Origin: a bacterium
Lineage (GTDB): Bacteria > Patescibacteriota > 4484-211
Direction: 5' to 3'
Length of the DNA stretch: 8,445 bases
Assembly (NCBI GenBank): GCA_027020325.1
Contig: JALUVT010000104.1
Span: forward strand, 1 to 8,445
The notes below the pieces were generated by a model that saw only the letters and a program-made list of their open reading frames with translations, made no database searches and had not been told where the DNA came from. The position numbers and the translations under genes were made by a program. Shown in pieces: positions 1 to 8,445 of this stretch (positions are counted from its first letter, which is position 1; each line of letters opens with the position of its first letter).

Positions 1-2438
1 GCGGTATAGACCCCCTGCCCCCCCCGGTGTTGCCGGCTGTAGTCACGGAGCGGGGTTTGTTTGCCGTAGCCACGACGGCTCACAACAAGGATCTGCCATT
101 CTTTTTCCGCGCTTTGGTGAGGATTGATAACCTGCAGATCAATAACTTGATCCGAGGGCTGTAATTTAATACCCCGCACTCCGCGGGTGACCCGTCCTGT
201 AGCCCGTACATCACGAGCAGGAAAACGAATGCTTTTTCCTTTTTCGGTAATTAAAATAACATCACTTTCTTCTTCTGCCTCTTCAACAGCCAAGAGTTGA
301 TCGCCGGGATCAATTTTAATCGCGGTGAGACCAGAACGACGGAGATTATGATATTCGCTCGTGGCGGTTTTTTTGACCAGTCCGCGGGCGGTGGCGAAAA
401 TAAAATAAGGAGCAGGTTTTTTATTATCCGCTCGGCGGTTGAGCAGACGGGCGATCTTTTCTCCGCCCCGCAGAGGAATAATATTAACCAAAGCCTGTCC
501 GCGGGCGGTGCGAGAAGTAGCCGGAAGTTGATAAACCTTGCTCCGATAAAGACGCCCTTGATTGGTAAAAAAGAGTAAGTCATCCAAGGTTTGCGCCAAA
601 AGAATTTCTTGGTTCACATCTTCTTCTTTTAAAGTTACGGCCTTTACTCCTTTCCCGCCCCGTTTTTGGGTCTTAAAACTTTGGGTGGAAACCCGTTTAA
701 TATAGCCGGCGCGACTGAGAATAACAACGGTTTCTTCATTTTTAATTAAATCTTCCTCCTTAATTTGTCCCGGCTTACCTTTTTCTACTTTGGTTCGCCG
801 CACATCAGCATATTTTTCTTTGAGTTCCTCAAGCTCCTTGCTGATAAGGTTCATAATTTCCCGCGGGCTTTGCAGGAGCTTTTTTAATTCCCGAACCCGT
901 TCTTGTTGCTGGCGAAGTTCATCAAGAATTTTCTGCCTTTCTAATGCGGCAAGTCGTTTAAGCTGGAGATCTAAAATTGCCTGTGCTTGTAAGGGAGTAA
1001 GTTGAAATTTGGTGATAAGATTAGTCTTAGCCGTTTCCGTATCCGCTGATTTTTTAATTGTTTCAATAACCTCATCGAGAAAATCGAGGGCGATTTTAAG
1101 ACCTTCCAAGATATGGGTGCGATAAAGAGCTTGAAAAAGTTCAAAGGCACTGCGGCGGATGATGATTTCTTTGCGGTGAGCCAAGTATTCCAGAAGGGCT
1201 GTTTTTAAGTTTAAGAGCTGAGGGGTGCCGCGGATCAAGGCGACCATGTTGAGGTGATAAACTGTTTCCAGAGGAGTAAACTTATAAAGACGGTTTAATG
1301 TTTGCTGGGGGTTAGCACTGGCTTTTAATTCTAAAACAATTTTAATTCCGTGGCGATCGGACTGATCCCGCAGATCAGCAATTTCCGCTAGTTTTTTTTC
1401 TTTAATTAATTCCGCGATTTTGGCCACGAGTTGGGCTTTGTTTAATTGATAAGGAATTTCGCTAATGACAATCTGATAGCGCCCCTTGCGCCGGCTCGCC
1501 GTTATTTCCGCCTGACCGCGTAAAAGAATTCTCCCCTTCCCGGTTGAGTAAGCCTGGACAATTTCGCGCCAGTCAAAGATTGTCCCCCCTGTAGGAAAGT
1601 CGGGACCCTTAATGAATTCCATTAGTTTTTCGGTCGAAACTGTTGTTTGTAGCTGGAAATAGGCAATGCTTTCTTTAAGATCAATTTTCAACTGTGCTGG
1701 TAGCTGACTTGCGTTTTCTTGTTGCCAAATTTGGTTAATTAACGCTTCGCTTTCTTTTGTTGCCGGATCTTCCGTGGCAGCGATTGTTTTTAATTCGAGG
1801 TTTTGAATCAAAAACTGTAAGGTAGCGACAACTTCACCAAGATTATGGGGAGGAATTTTTGTCGCCATTCCGACTGCAATCCCGTCCGCTCCATTGAGGA
1901 GAAAGTTGGGCAAACGGGCGGGTAAAACTTCGGGTTCCGTTTCTGAAGCGTCAAAATTAGGACGAAAACTAACAGTATTTTTGTCTAGGTCAACTAATAA
2001 TTCCGCAGCAATAGGAGTGAGGCGGGCTTCAGTGTAACGCATTGCCGCGGGAGGATCACCGTCAAGGGAACCAAAATTCCCCTGTCCGTCAACCAAGGGA
2101 TAGCGCAAAGAAAAATCTTGGGCCATCCGAACTAAGGCCTCATAAACCGCCAGGTCGCCATGAGGATGGTATTTACCGATTGTTTCTCCAACAATACGAG
2201 CACATTTTTTGTGGGCGGAGCGGTGGGTAAGATTGAGGCGGAACATGGCGTAAAGAATGCGGCGCTGGACAGGTTTTAAGCCATCGCGGACATCGGGCAG
2301 GGCCCGAGCAACAATAACCGACATCGCATAATCAAGGTAGGATTTTTTCATTTCCGTGGTGATTGAGGCCGGAACAACTCGACCGAGATTGGCGGGCTGC
2401 TTTTGAGAGGAATTACCTTGATCTGTTTTTGTTGCCAT
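1..2438 (-). CDS. gyrA: DNA gyrase subunit A (partial, C-terminus cut by window edge)
   Basis: This is the DNA-cleaving and DNA-wrapping subunit of gyrase, which introduces negative supercoils as a GyrA2GyrB2 complex in the cytoplasm. The start is the ATG at 2438; 812 full codons are present and the end is missing. Visible landmarks are the N-terminal [15 protein letters not shown] (46-60), the HPHGD quinolone-region motif (91-95), the catalytic tyrosine Y135 in [10 protein letters not shown], and the IAVGMAT motif (187-193). The long coiled-coil region (about 450-545) is followed by the beta-pinwheel with a canonical GyrA box QKRGGKG at 591-597. That box marks it as gyrase and not ParC. A second GyrA-box-like QHRGGQG lies at 803-809. 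Two oddities stand out: Leu96 where E. coli has Ser83, and an insert of about 51 residues at 216-266 before [15 protein letters not shown]. The gene starts 11 bp after gyrB with no Shine-Dalgarno, so translational coupling is likely. Confidence 0.97.
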   Translation of the reverse strand, partial: MATKTDQGNSSQKQPANLGRVVPASITTEMKKSYLDYAMSVIVARALPDVRDGLKPVQRRILYAMFRLNLTHRSAHKKCARIVGETIGKYHPHGDLAVYEALVRMAQDFSLRYPLVDGQGNFGSLDGDPPAAMRYTEARLTPIAAELLVDLDKNTVSFRPNFDASETEPEVLPARLPNFLLNGADGIAVGMATKIPPHNLGEVVATLQFLIQNLELKTIAATEDPATKESEALINQIWQQENASQLPAQLKIDLKESIAYFQLQTTVSTEKLMEFIKGPDFPTGGTIFDWREIVQAYSTGKGRILLRGQAEITASRRKGRYQIVISEIPYQLNKAQLVAKIAELIKEKKLAEIADLRDQSDRHGIKIVLELKASANPQQTLNRLYKFTPLETVYHLNMVALIRGTPQLLNLKTALLEYLAHRKEIIIRRSAFELFQALYRTHILEGLKIALDFLDEVIETIKKSADTETAKTNLITKFQLTPLQAQAILDLQLKRLAALERQKILDELRQQQERVRELKKLLQSPREIMNLISKELEELKEKYADVRRTKVEKGKPGQIKEEDLIKNEETVVILSRAGYIKRVSTQSFKTQKRGGKGVKAVTLKEEDVNQEILLAQTLDDLLFFTNQGRLYRSKVYQLPATSRTARGQALVNIIPLRGGEKIARLLNRRADNKKPAPYFIFATARGLVKKTATSEYHNLRRSGLTAIKIDPGDQLLAVEEAEEESDVILITEKGKSIRFPARDVRATGRVTRGVRGIKLQPSDQVIDLQVINPHQSAEKEWQILVVSRRGYGKQTPLRDYSRQHRGGQGVYT

Positions 2439-2449
2439 AACTGATTTTA

Positions 2450-4459
<2,010 letters not shown>

Positions 4460-5182
4460 CTATTTTCCCTGCGCAGAGAGGGAAAATGAATGCCAATTAA
4501 GATAAAGATTTTCCAAGATAATTCGGGTGTTGCTATTACGCGTAAGGTAAAAGCGGGCTTTTTCCAATTCCCCAAGGCGAGGTAGCCAGTGCCATTGCTG
4601 TTGTTGAAAATAGCGATGATAAAGGTAGATAAGAGCTTTTTCTAAGAAAGTGATTAAAGTTGTCCGTGTTTGCTGGCGGGCTAGTTTTTCCCAGAAAGAA
4701 AATGCTGTTGCCAAATTTGGGTTATCTAGTGCTTTCAGGAATTGTTGTAATAAATCCTCCTTTTCCAGCTTTGAAGGGGAAAGAGGTTCAAACTCAAGTC
4801 CAAAGTAGCGACTGACTTTTTCCTTAAATTGGATCCAGCTTAAAAATTGGCAACGACTGCGGATTGTGGGCAGAAGTTGGTGCCGTTGACGGGTGAGAAG
4901 AAAGAAGGCCGTTTGGGAAGGAGGTTCTTCGAGCAGTTTTAAGAGGCTGTTTTGCGCTTCCCGTGTTAAAGCATCAGCAGGGTAGATGAAGGCGCCCTTA
5001 AATTGGCGTTGGTAAGGTTTTAAAAGAGCCCATTGCTGCAGGGATTGAACTTGAGCAATACCAATTTGCCGTTTTTCAGAGGAAGGTTGCAGAATTTTAT
5101 TATCGGGATGGGTATTTTGACCCTGACAAAAAAAGGGGCTGGGAACAAGAAAACTGCCTAAAAAAAGAGCTTTCCTTGACAT
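4460..5182 (-). CDS. holB: DNA polymerase III delta-prime-like clamp-loader subunit, short form
   Basis: This is a predicted clamp-loader subunit that helps load the sliding clamp onto primed DNA. It is 240 residues, against about 330 for E. coli HolB. Visible family features are THPD (24-27), the block ALTREAQNSLLKLLEEPP (71-88), the FFLLTRQRHQLLPTIRSRC stretch (93-111) with the SRC motif of gamma/delta-prime proteins, and a helical C-terminal part. No Walker A motif is present, and the region that normally carries it is absent. Of the zinc-binding cysteines only C19 remains before THPD. The start ATG at 5182 is preceded by GAGGAAG (5194-5188) and a perfect TATAAT. An ATG at 5251 would extend it by 23 residues across the divergent promoter and into pilB, so I reject it. 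The stop TAG abuts the alternative gyrB ATG. Delta-prime is the best fit; a degenerate gamma/tau-like paralogue is less likely. Confidence 0.82.
   Translation of the reverse strand: MSRKALFLGSFLVPSPFFCQGQNTHPDNKILQPSSEKRQIGIAQVQSLQQWALLKPYQRQFKGAFIYPADALTREAQNSLLKLLEEPPSQTAFFLLTRQRHQLLPTIRSRCQFLSWIQFKEKVSRYFGLEFEPLSPSKLEKEDLLQQFLKALDNPNLATAFSFWEKLARQQTRTTLITFLEKALIYLYHRYFQQQQWHWLPRLGELEKARFYLTRNSNTRIILENLYLNWHSFSLSAQGK
4462..4487. repeat. Perfect 9-bp inverted repeat at the holB-gyrB junction
   Basis: ATTTTCCCT (4462-4470) and AGGGAAAAT (4479-4487) are exact reverse complements around an 8-base loop. The repeat covers the last codons of holB and ends 2 bases before the alternative gyrB ATG at 4459. 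It is not a normal intrinsic terminator, because in both directions the T-run is on the 5' arm and the A-run on the 3' arm. If the gyrB promoter above is real, the repeat is centred near -60, a usual operator position. As RNA it would pair the only Shine-Dalgarno-like bases (AGGGA) before the 4459 ATG. Confidence 0.6.
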
Positions 5183-5204
5183 CTCTTCTTCCTCATTATA
5201 GCAT
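5176..5204 (+). promoter_or_regulatory. Candidate sigma70-type promoter for pilB-pilT-pilC
   Basis: TTGACA (5176-5181), a perfect -35, is followed after 17 bp by TAGCAT (5199-5204), which matches 4/6 of the -10 consensus. TATAGC at 5197-5202 with a 15-bp spacer is an alternative. The -10 ends 11 bp before the pilB ATG at 5216, again implying a very short leader. The -35 lies over the holB start codon, and the -10 shares bases with the holB -10 on the opposite strand. Confidence 0.5.
5195..5203 (-). promoter_or_regulatory. Extended -10 promoter for the holB-gyrB-gyrA block
   Basis: On the minus strand, reading 5203 to 5195, the sequence is TGCTATAAT, a perfect extended -10 (TGn plus TATAAT). 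No good -35 is visible at 16-18 bp upstream, which is normal for extended -10 promoters. The -10 ends 12 bp before the holB ATG at 5182. Transcription would therefore start about 5-7 bases before the ATG, inside or after the GAGGAAG Shine-Dalgarno-like stretch (5194-5188). Either that site is not in the mRNA, or the start point lies further upstream. The element overlaps the pilB promoter on the other strand. Confidence 0.6.
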
Positions 5205-5215
5205 GAAACTGAATT

Positions 5216-6928
5216 ATGACCGGACGGGTTACTTTGGAAGATATTTTGCAAAAACAGGGTGTTTTAAGTGCGGAACAGGTTTCACAAGCGCGCCTGGAAC
5301 AAGTAAATAGCGCTCGAACAATTGAAGAAATTTTGTTGGAGCGGGGCTGGGTTAATGAAACCCAACTTTATCAAGCTAAAGCTGTTTTATTGGGTGTTCC
5401 CTTTGCCTTAATTGAAGATAGTGAAATTGAGCGCGAGGTTTTGAGTTTAATTCCCGAAAGTGTGGCTCGGCAGTATGTCCTACTCCCCTTTGCCAAAGAA
5501 GGGAATAAACTCAAGGTGGCAATGGCCGATCCTCTTGATCTGCAGGTAAACCAATTTTTAGCCGCGAAAACCGGCCTCCAGATTCAGCCTTATCTAGCGG
5601 TTCCGGAAAAAATTTTGGAAGTTATTGAACGCGTTTACAGTACTGGGATGGAAAGTGAGGTGCGGGCGGCGTTAAAAGAAACAGAAAAAGAAATTCGCGG
5701 CATGGAAAAAGAGGTTTCCTCGTTACGCGAAATTGAAGAAGAAATTAAACGGGCGCCAGTGGCGCGGATTGTTTCGACTATTCTTCAATATGCTGTTAAA
5801 TCACGCGCTTCAGATATTCATATTGAGCCGCAGGCCAATCACACCCGCGTTCGTTACCGTATTGATGGTATTCTCCGCGAACGCCTTTCTTTACCCAATC
5901 AAGTTCATCCCGCTTTAGTGACCCGGATCAAAATTCTTTCTGATCTTAAAATCGATGTCACCCAGGTTCCCCAAGACGGGCGGTTTATGATTCATATTGG
6001 GAAGGGTGAAGTTGATTTGCGTGTTTCAACTTTGCCGACCGCGCATGGAGAAAAAGTTGTTTTGCGTCTCTTACGGAAAGATACCAAAGTTCCCACCCTC
6101 GCCGAATTAGGGTTGCGAGGACGGGCGCTGAAGAATGTACAAGAATCCTTGAAAAAGACCCGCGGAGTAATTTTAGTTACTGGACCAACAGGATCAGGAA
6201 AAACAACCACTTTACGCACTTCCCTAGAAATGAAAAATTCAATTCAAATTAATATTGTTACTCTGGAAGATCCGGTTGAATATGAAATTAAGGGAATTAA
6301 CCAGGTCCAGATTAATCCTCAAGCTGGATTAACTTTTGCTTCGGGTTTGCGTTCTATCTTGCGCCAGGACCCTGATGTAATTATGGTTGGCGAAATTCGT
6401 GATCATGAAACTTTAGAGCTCGTAATTCAAGCTGCATTGACGGGACATCTGGTTTTTTCGACCATTCATACTAATTCTGCAGCGGGAGCTGTTCCGCGGA
6501 TGCTTGACATGGGCGCGGAACCATTTTTACTTTCCTCGACAATGGAAACTGTTCTAGCGCAGCGTTTGGTACGAACTCTCTGTACTAAATGCCGGCAAAA
6601 ATATCGTGTTGAAGAAGAAATAAAAAAACAAATTTTAGCGGTTTTAGGCTCTCTTTATTCAACAGACCCGAAAAAGGACCTTGAGCTTTATAAAGCCGTT
6701 GGGTGTAAAGAATGTGATCATTCCGGTTATGTTTCGCGAATCGGAATTTTTGAAGTTCTGGTTGTTGATGATAAAATTGCCCAATTGATCTTAAAACGCG
6801 CTACTTCAGATGAAATTGAGGCTCAAGCGCGGCAGGCCGGGATGGTAACGATGCTGCAAGATGGCTATTTAAAAGCTTTAGAAGGCTTGACCACTCTAGA
6901 AGAAGTGCTGCGCGTAGCACAAGAATAG
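5216..6928 (+). CDS. pilB: Type IV pilus assembly (extension) ATPase PilB, GspE family
   Basis: This is a hexameric cytoplasmic ATPase that powers pilin polymerisation at the pilus base with the platform protein PilC. Its 570 residues match the usual family length. An N-terminal MshEN/T2SSE_N-like region (about 1-140) includes LIPESVARQY (78-87). It is followed by an acidic, coiled-coil-like linker (145-178) and the N2 domain from about 180 with ASDIHIEPQ (198-206). The motor has Walker A GPTGSGKTTT (323-332), the Asp box EDPVEY (351-356), Walker B DPDVIMVGEIRD (385-396, E393) and the His box GHLVFSTIHTNSA (410-422). Paired cysteines C456/C459 and C497/C500 form the zinc site typical of PilB and GspE and absent from PilT. 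The ATG at 5216 has no Shine-Dalgarno; an ATG at 5203 is out of frame. The N-terminal half lacks the Arg/Gly positions of c-di-GMP-binding MshEN. pilT follows after 15 bp. Confidence 0.95.
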   Translation: MTGRVTLEDILQKQGVLSAEQVSQARLEQVNSARTIEEILLERGWVNETQLYQAKAVLLGVPFALIEDSEIEREVLSLIPESVARQYVLLPFAKEGNKLKVAMADPLDLQVNQFLAAKTGLQIQPYLAVPEKILEVIERVYSTGMESEVRAALKETEKEIRGMEKEVSSLREIEEEIKRAPVARIVSTILQYAVKSRASDIHIEPQANHTRVRYRIDGILRERLSLPNQVHPALVTRIKILSDLKIDVTQVPQDGRFMIHIGKGEVDLRVSTLPTAHGEKVVLRLLRKDTKVPTLAELGLRGRALKNVQESLKKTRGVILVTGPTGSGKTTTLRTSLEMKNSIQINIVTLEDPVEYEIKGINQVQINPQAGLTFASGLRSILRQDPDVIMVGEIRDHETLELVIQAALTGHLVFSTIHTNSAAGAVPRMLDMGAEPFLLSSTMETVLAQRLVRTLCTKCRQKYRVEEEIKKQILAVLGSLYSTDPKKDLELYKAVGCKECDHSGYVSRIGIFEVLVVDDKIAQLILKRATSDEIEAQARQAGMVTMLQDGYLKALEGLTTLEEVLRVAQE

Positions 6929-6943
6929 GATAAAATAAAAATA

Positions 6944-8014
6944 ATGTCCGCAGATTATAAAATTCAGCAACTTTTGGAAGAAGTTATTAAACGCAATGCT
7001 TCGGATCTTCATCTTAATGTCGGTGCTGTTCCTACCTTTCGCATTAATGGTCGTCTGGTGCCTTTAGAAGGGGGGCGGCCTCTTTATCCCGAAGATACCG
7101 AAAGGCTTTGTTTTGCTTTGACTAATGAAGAACAAAAAGAAATTTTACTGGCGAATAAAGAAATTGATTTTTCTTTTGCCTTAGGACAATTGGCGCGTTT
7201 TCGGGCCAATCTGTTTCATCAAAAAGGCTATCTTGCGGCCGCTTTGCGTTATATTCCGGCCCAAATTCGGACTCTCGAAGAATTAAATTTACCGCTTTCC
7301 TTGAAGCGCTTCACCCGTCTTAAACAGGGTTTTATTTTAGTTGTTGGCCCCACGGGAATGGGAAAGTCAACAACCTTAGCCGCAATTATCAATGAAATTA
7401 ATGAACAACGGGCGGAACATATTGTGACAATTGAGGATCCAATTGAATATATTTATCCCCACCGCCGTTCCATTATCAGTCAGCGCGAGCTTTATTTAGA
7501 CACTCATTCCTGGGAAATTGCCCTGCGTTCGGTTTTACGCGAGGATCCTGATGTTGTTCTAATTGGTGAGATGCGTGACTATAATACCATCGCCGCGGCG
7601 TTGACGATTGCCGAAACCGGCCATCTTGTTTTTTCGACTCTTCATACTAATTCCGCCACCCAAACTATTAACCGTATTATTGATGTTTTCCCCGAGAATC
7701 AACAGCGTCAGGTTCGGGCGCAATTGGCTTCAATTCTCGAAGGAGTAATTTCGCAGCGTCTTATTCCCGGTGTTGATGATACTTTATATCCGGCCACAGA
7801 AATTTTGTTAGTTACTCCGGCGGTTCGGGCGATGATTCGCGAAGACAAAGTGCACCAAATTGACAATGTAATTACTACCTCTAGTGAGATTGGGATGCTC
7901 TCGTTAGAACAATCATTGGCTAATTTAGTCCGCAGTGGCAAAGTGAGTTTTGAAACGGCCCATTCTTATGCTTTGAACCCCACCGCCTTAGCGCGCATTT
8001 TGGGTAAATTATGA
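6944..8014 (+). CDS. pilT: Type IV pilus retraction ATPase PilT
   Basis: This is a hexameric cytoplasmic ATPase that drives pilus retraction, as in twitching and DNA uptake. At 356 residues it has the usual PilT length. The N-terminal domain contains ASDLHLNVGAVPTFRINGRL (19-38), typical of PilT. The motor has Walker A GPTGMGKSTT (135-144), the Asp box IEDPIEY (163-169), Walker B DPDVVLIGEMRD (201-212, E209) and the His box HLVFSTLHTNSA (227-238). The C-terminal AVRAMIRE (293-300) corresponds to the AIRNLIR retraction motif. No CxxC pairs are present, which separates it from PilB. The Walker A loop has Met where most PilT proteins have Ser. The 15-base gap before the start is almost purely A/T and has no useful Shine-Dalgarno. 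TAAAAT at 6931-6936 could be a -10 but has no clear -35. Its TGA stop overlaps the pilC ATG. Close neighbours PilB and PilC support a complete pilus motor. Confidence 0.95.
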   Translation: MSADYKIQQLLEEVIKRNASDLHLNVGAVPTFRINGRLVPLEGGRPLYPEDTERLCFALTNEEQKEILLANKEIDFSFALGQLARFRANLFHQKGYLAAALRYIPAQIRTLEELNLPLSLKRFTRLKQGFILVVGPTGMGKSTTLAAIINEINEQRAEHIVTIEDPIEYIYPHRRSIISQRELYLDTHSWEIALRSVLREDPDVVLIGEMRDYNTIAAALTIAETGHLVFSTLHTNSATQTINRIIDVFPENQQRQVRAQLASILEGVISQRLIPGVDDTLYPATEILLVTPAVRAMIREDKVHQIDNVITTSSEIGMLSLEQSLANLVRSGKVSFETAHSYALNPTALARILGKL

Positions 8015-8445
8015 AAAAGTTTTCTTATTCTGCGGTTAATCAACAAGGAGTACGGCAGAAAGGTGAAATTCTAGCTGCGAATCAGGATCGCGCCTTGGAG
8101 ATGCTCCGCGAGCGCGGATTAATTGTTACCGGAATTAAAGAAGAGCGGAAACTGGATCTCAGCAATATTTTCGCTTCTTGGCGGGGGGTACCAATGATTG
8201 AGATTATTGTTTTTTCTCGTCAATTAGCGGTAATGCTTGAGGCCGGAATTCCAATTGTCCGTGCTTTAAGAACATTGCAGGAACAAGCCCGTGACCACCT
8301 TTTTGCCGAAACCTTGAAAGAAATAACCTTTGAAGTCGATGGTGGATCAAGTCTCTATCGAGCAATGTCCAACCATCCTAAAGTTTTTAGTGAGCTTTAT
8401 TTAAGTTTAATTGAGGCAGGAGAAAAATCGGGAAATTTAGTTACA
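8011..8445 (+). CDS. pilC: Type IV pilus inner-membrane platform protein PilC (partial, N-terminal part)
   Basis: This is the start of the GspF/PilC-family membrane protein on which the PilB and PilT motors act. The first 145 codons of an expected 400 or so are present. The N-terminal small domain reads FSYSAVNQQGVRQKGEI (4-20), then an LRERGL helix end (32-37), as in other PilC proteins. The first T2SSF domain begins near 64 with FSRQLAVMLEAGIPIVRALR (68-87). It continues with DGGSSLYRAMSNHPKVFSELY (109-129), then SLIEAGEKSGNL, all strongly conserved in the family. The first transmembrane helix would lie beyond the window edge. Its ATG overlaps the pilT stop as ATGA, which argues for translational coupling. 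Confidence 0.93.
   Translation, partial: MKKFSYSAVNQQGVRQKGEILAANQDRALEMLRERGLIVTGIKEERKLDLSNIFASWRGVPMIEIIVFSRQLAVMLEAGIPIVRALRTLQEQARDHLFAETLKEITFEVDGGSSLYRAMSNHPKVFSELYLSLIEAGEKSGNLVT

Noticed and set aside
251..583. Open frames of 110 aa (minus) and 93 aa (plus, 297-578) inside gyrA
   Set aside because: Both lie in other frames of well-conserved gyrA sequence, have low-complexity translations and show no family motif.
790..2230. Plus-strand open frames at 790-1005 and 2042-2230
   Set aside because: They are antisense shadows of gyrA; the Ser/Arg-rich composition is that of a reversed coiled-coil gene.
4462..4487. Inverted repeat as a rho-independent terminator after holB
   Set aside because: The T-run is on the 5' arm and no T-run directly follows the 3' arm on either strand.
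5203..5218. ATG at 5203 as the pilB start
   Set aside because: It is out of frame with pilB and leads to a short frame of about 35 codons.
5183..5251. Longer holB starting at ATG 5251
   Set aside because: It would run through the perfect TATAAT and into pilB coding sequence, and the extra 23 residues match nothing in the family.
5733..7941. Short frames at 5733-5918 (+), 5992-6219 (-) and 7708-7941 (-) inside pilB and pilT
   Set aside because: They are shadows of conserved ATPase coding sequence with no independent evidence.
8012..8014. Recoding of TGA as an amino acid, as in some candidate phyla
   Set aside because: TGA ends pilT exactly where pilC begins by ATGA overlap, and no in-frame TGA occurs in the conserved genes.

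Overview
The window holds six protein-coding genes in two divergent blocks, with almost no non-coding DNA. There are no RNA genes, mobile elements, CRISPR arrays or other accessory modules, and no stretch over 300 bases lacks a gene. I see no undescribed multi-gene system here. The points of interest are unusual features within core genes and their promoters.

Minus-strand block (5182 down to 1): a short DNA polymerase III delta-prime-like clamp-loader gene (holB), then gyrB, then gyrA, which runs off the left edge shortly before its expected C-terminus. Together these encode a clamp-loader subunit and both subunits of DNA gyrase, so the theme is replication and DNA topology. The intergenic gaps are very small (48 bp or less from holB to gyrB, 11 bp from gyrB to gyrA).

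Plus-strand block (5216 to 8445): pilB (extension ATPase), pilT (retraction ATPase) and pilC (inner-membrane platform protein, cut by the right edge). This is the motor part of a type IV pilus operon. The pilB-pilT gap is 15 bp, and pilT and pilC overlap by ATGA.

The two blocks are separated by only 33 bp (5183-5215). That space and its edges hold back-to-back promoters whose -10 elements overlap. Several genes lack a Shine-Dalgarno sequence and have a -10-like hexamer close to the start codon, which suggests leaderless or nearly leaderless transcripts.

Organism: a bacterium using the standard code. TGA ends pilT exactly where pilC starts, and TAG ends the other complete genes. A compact pilB-pilT-pilC operon, very tight packing, few Shine-Dalgarno sites and a delta-prime lacking its P-loop region together suggest Candidate Phyla Radiation (Patescibacteria). 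This is inference from gene style and not a phylogenetic result. A low-GC-leaning free-living bacterium of another phylum is not excluded.
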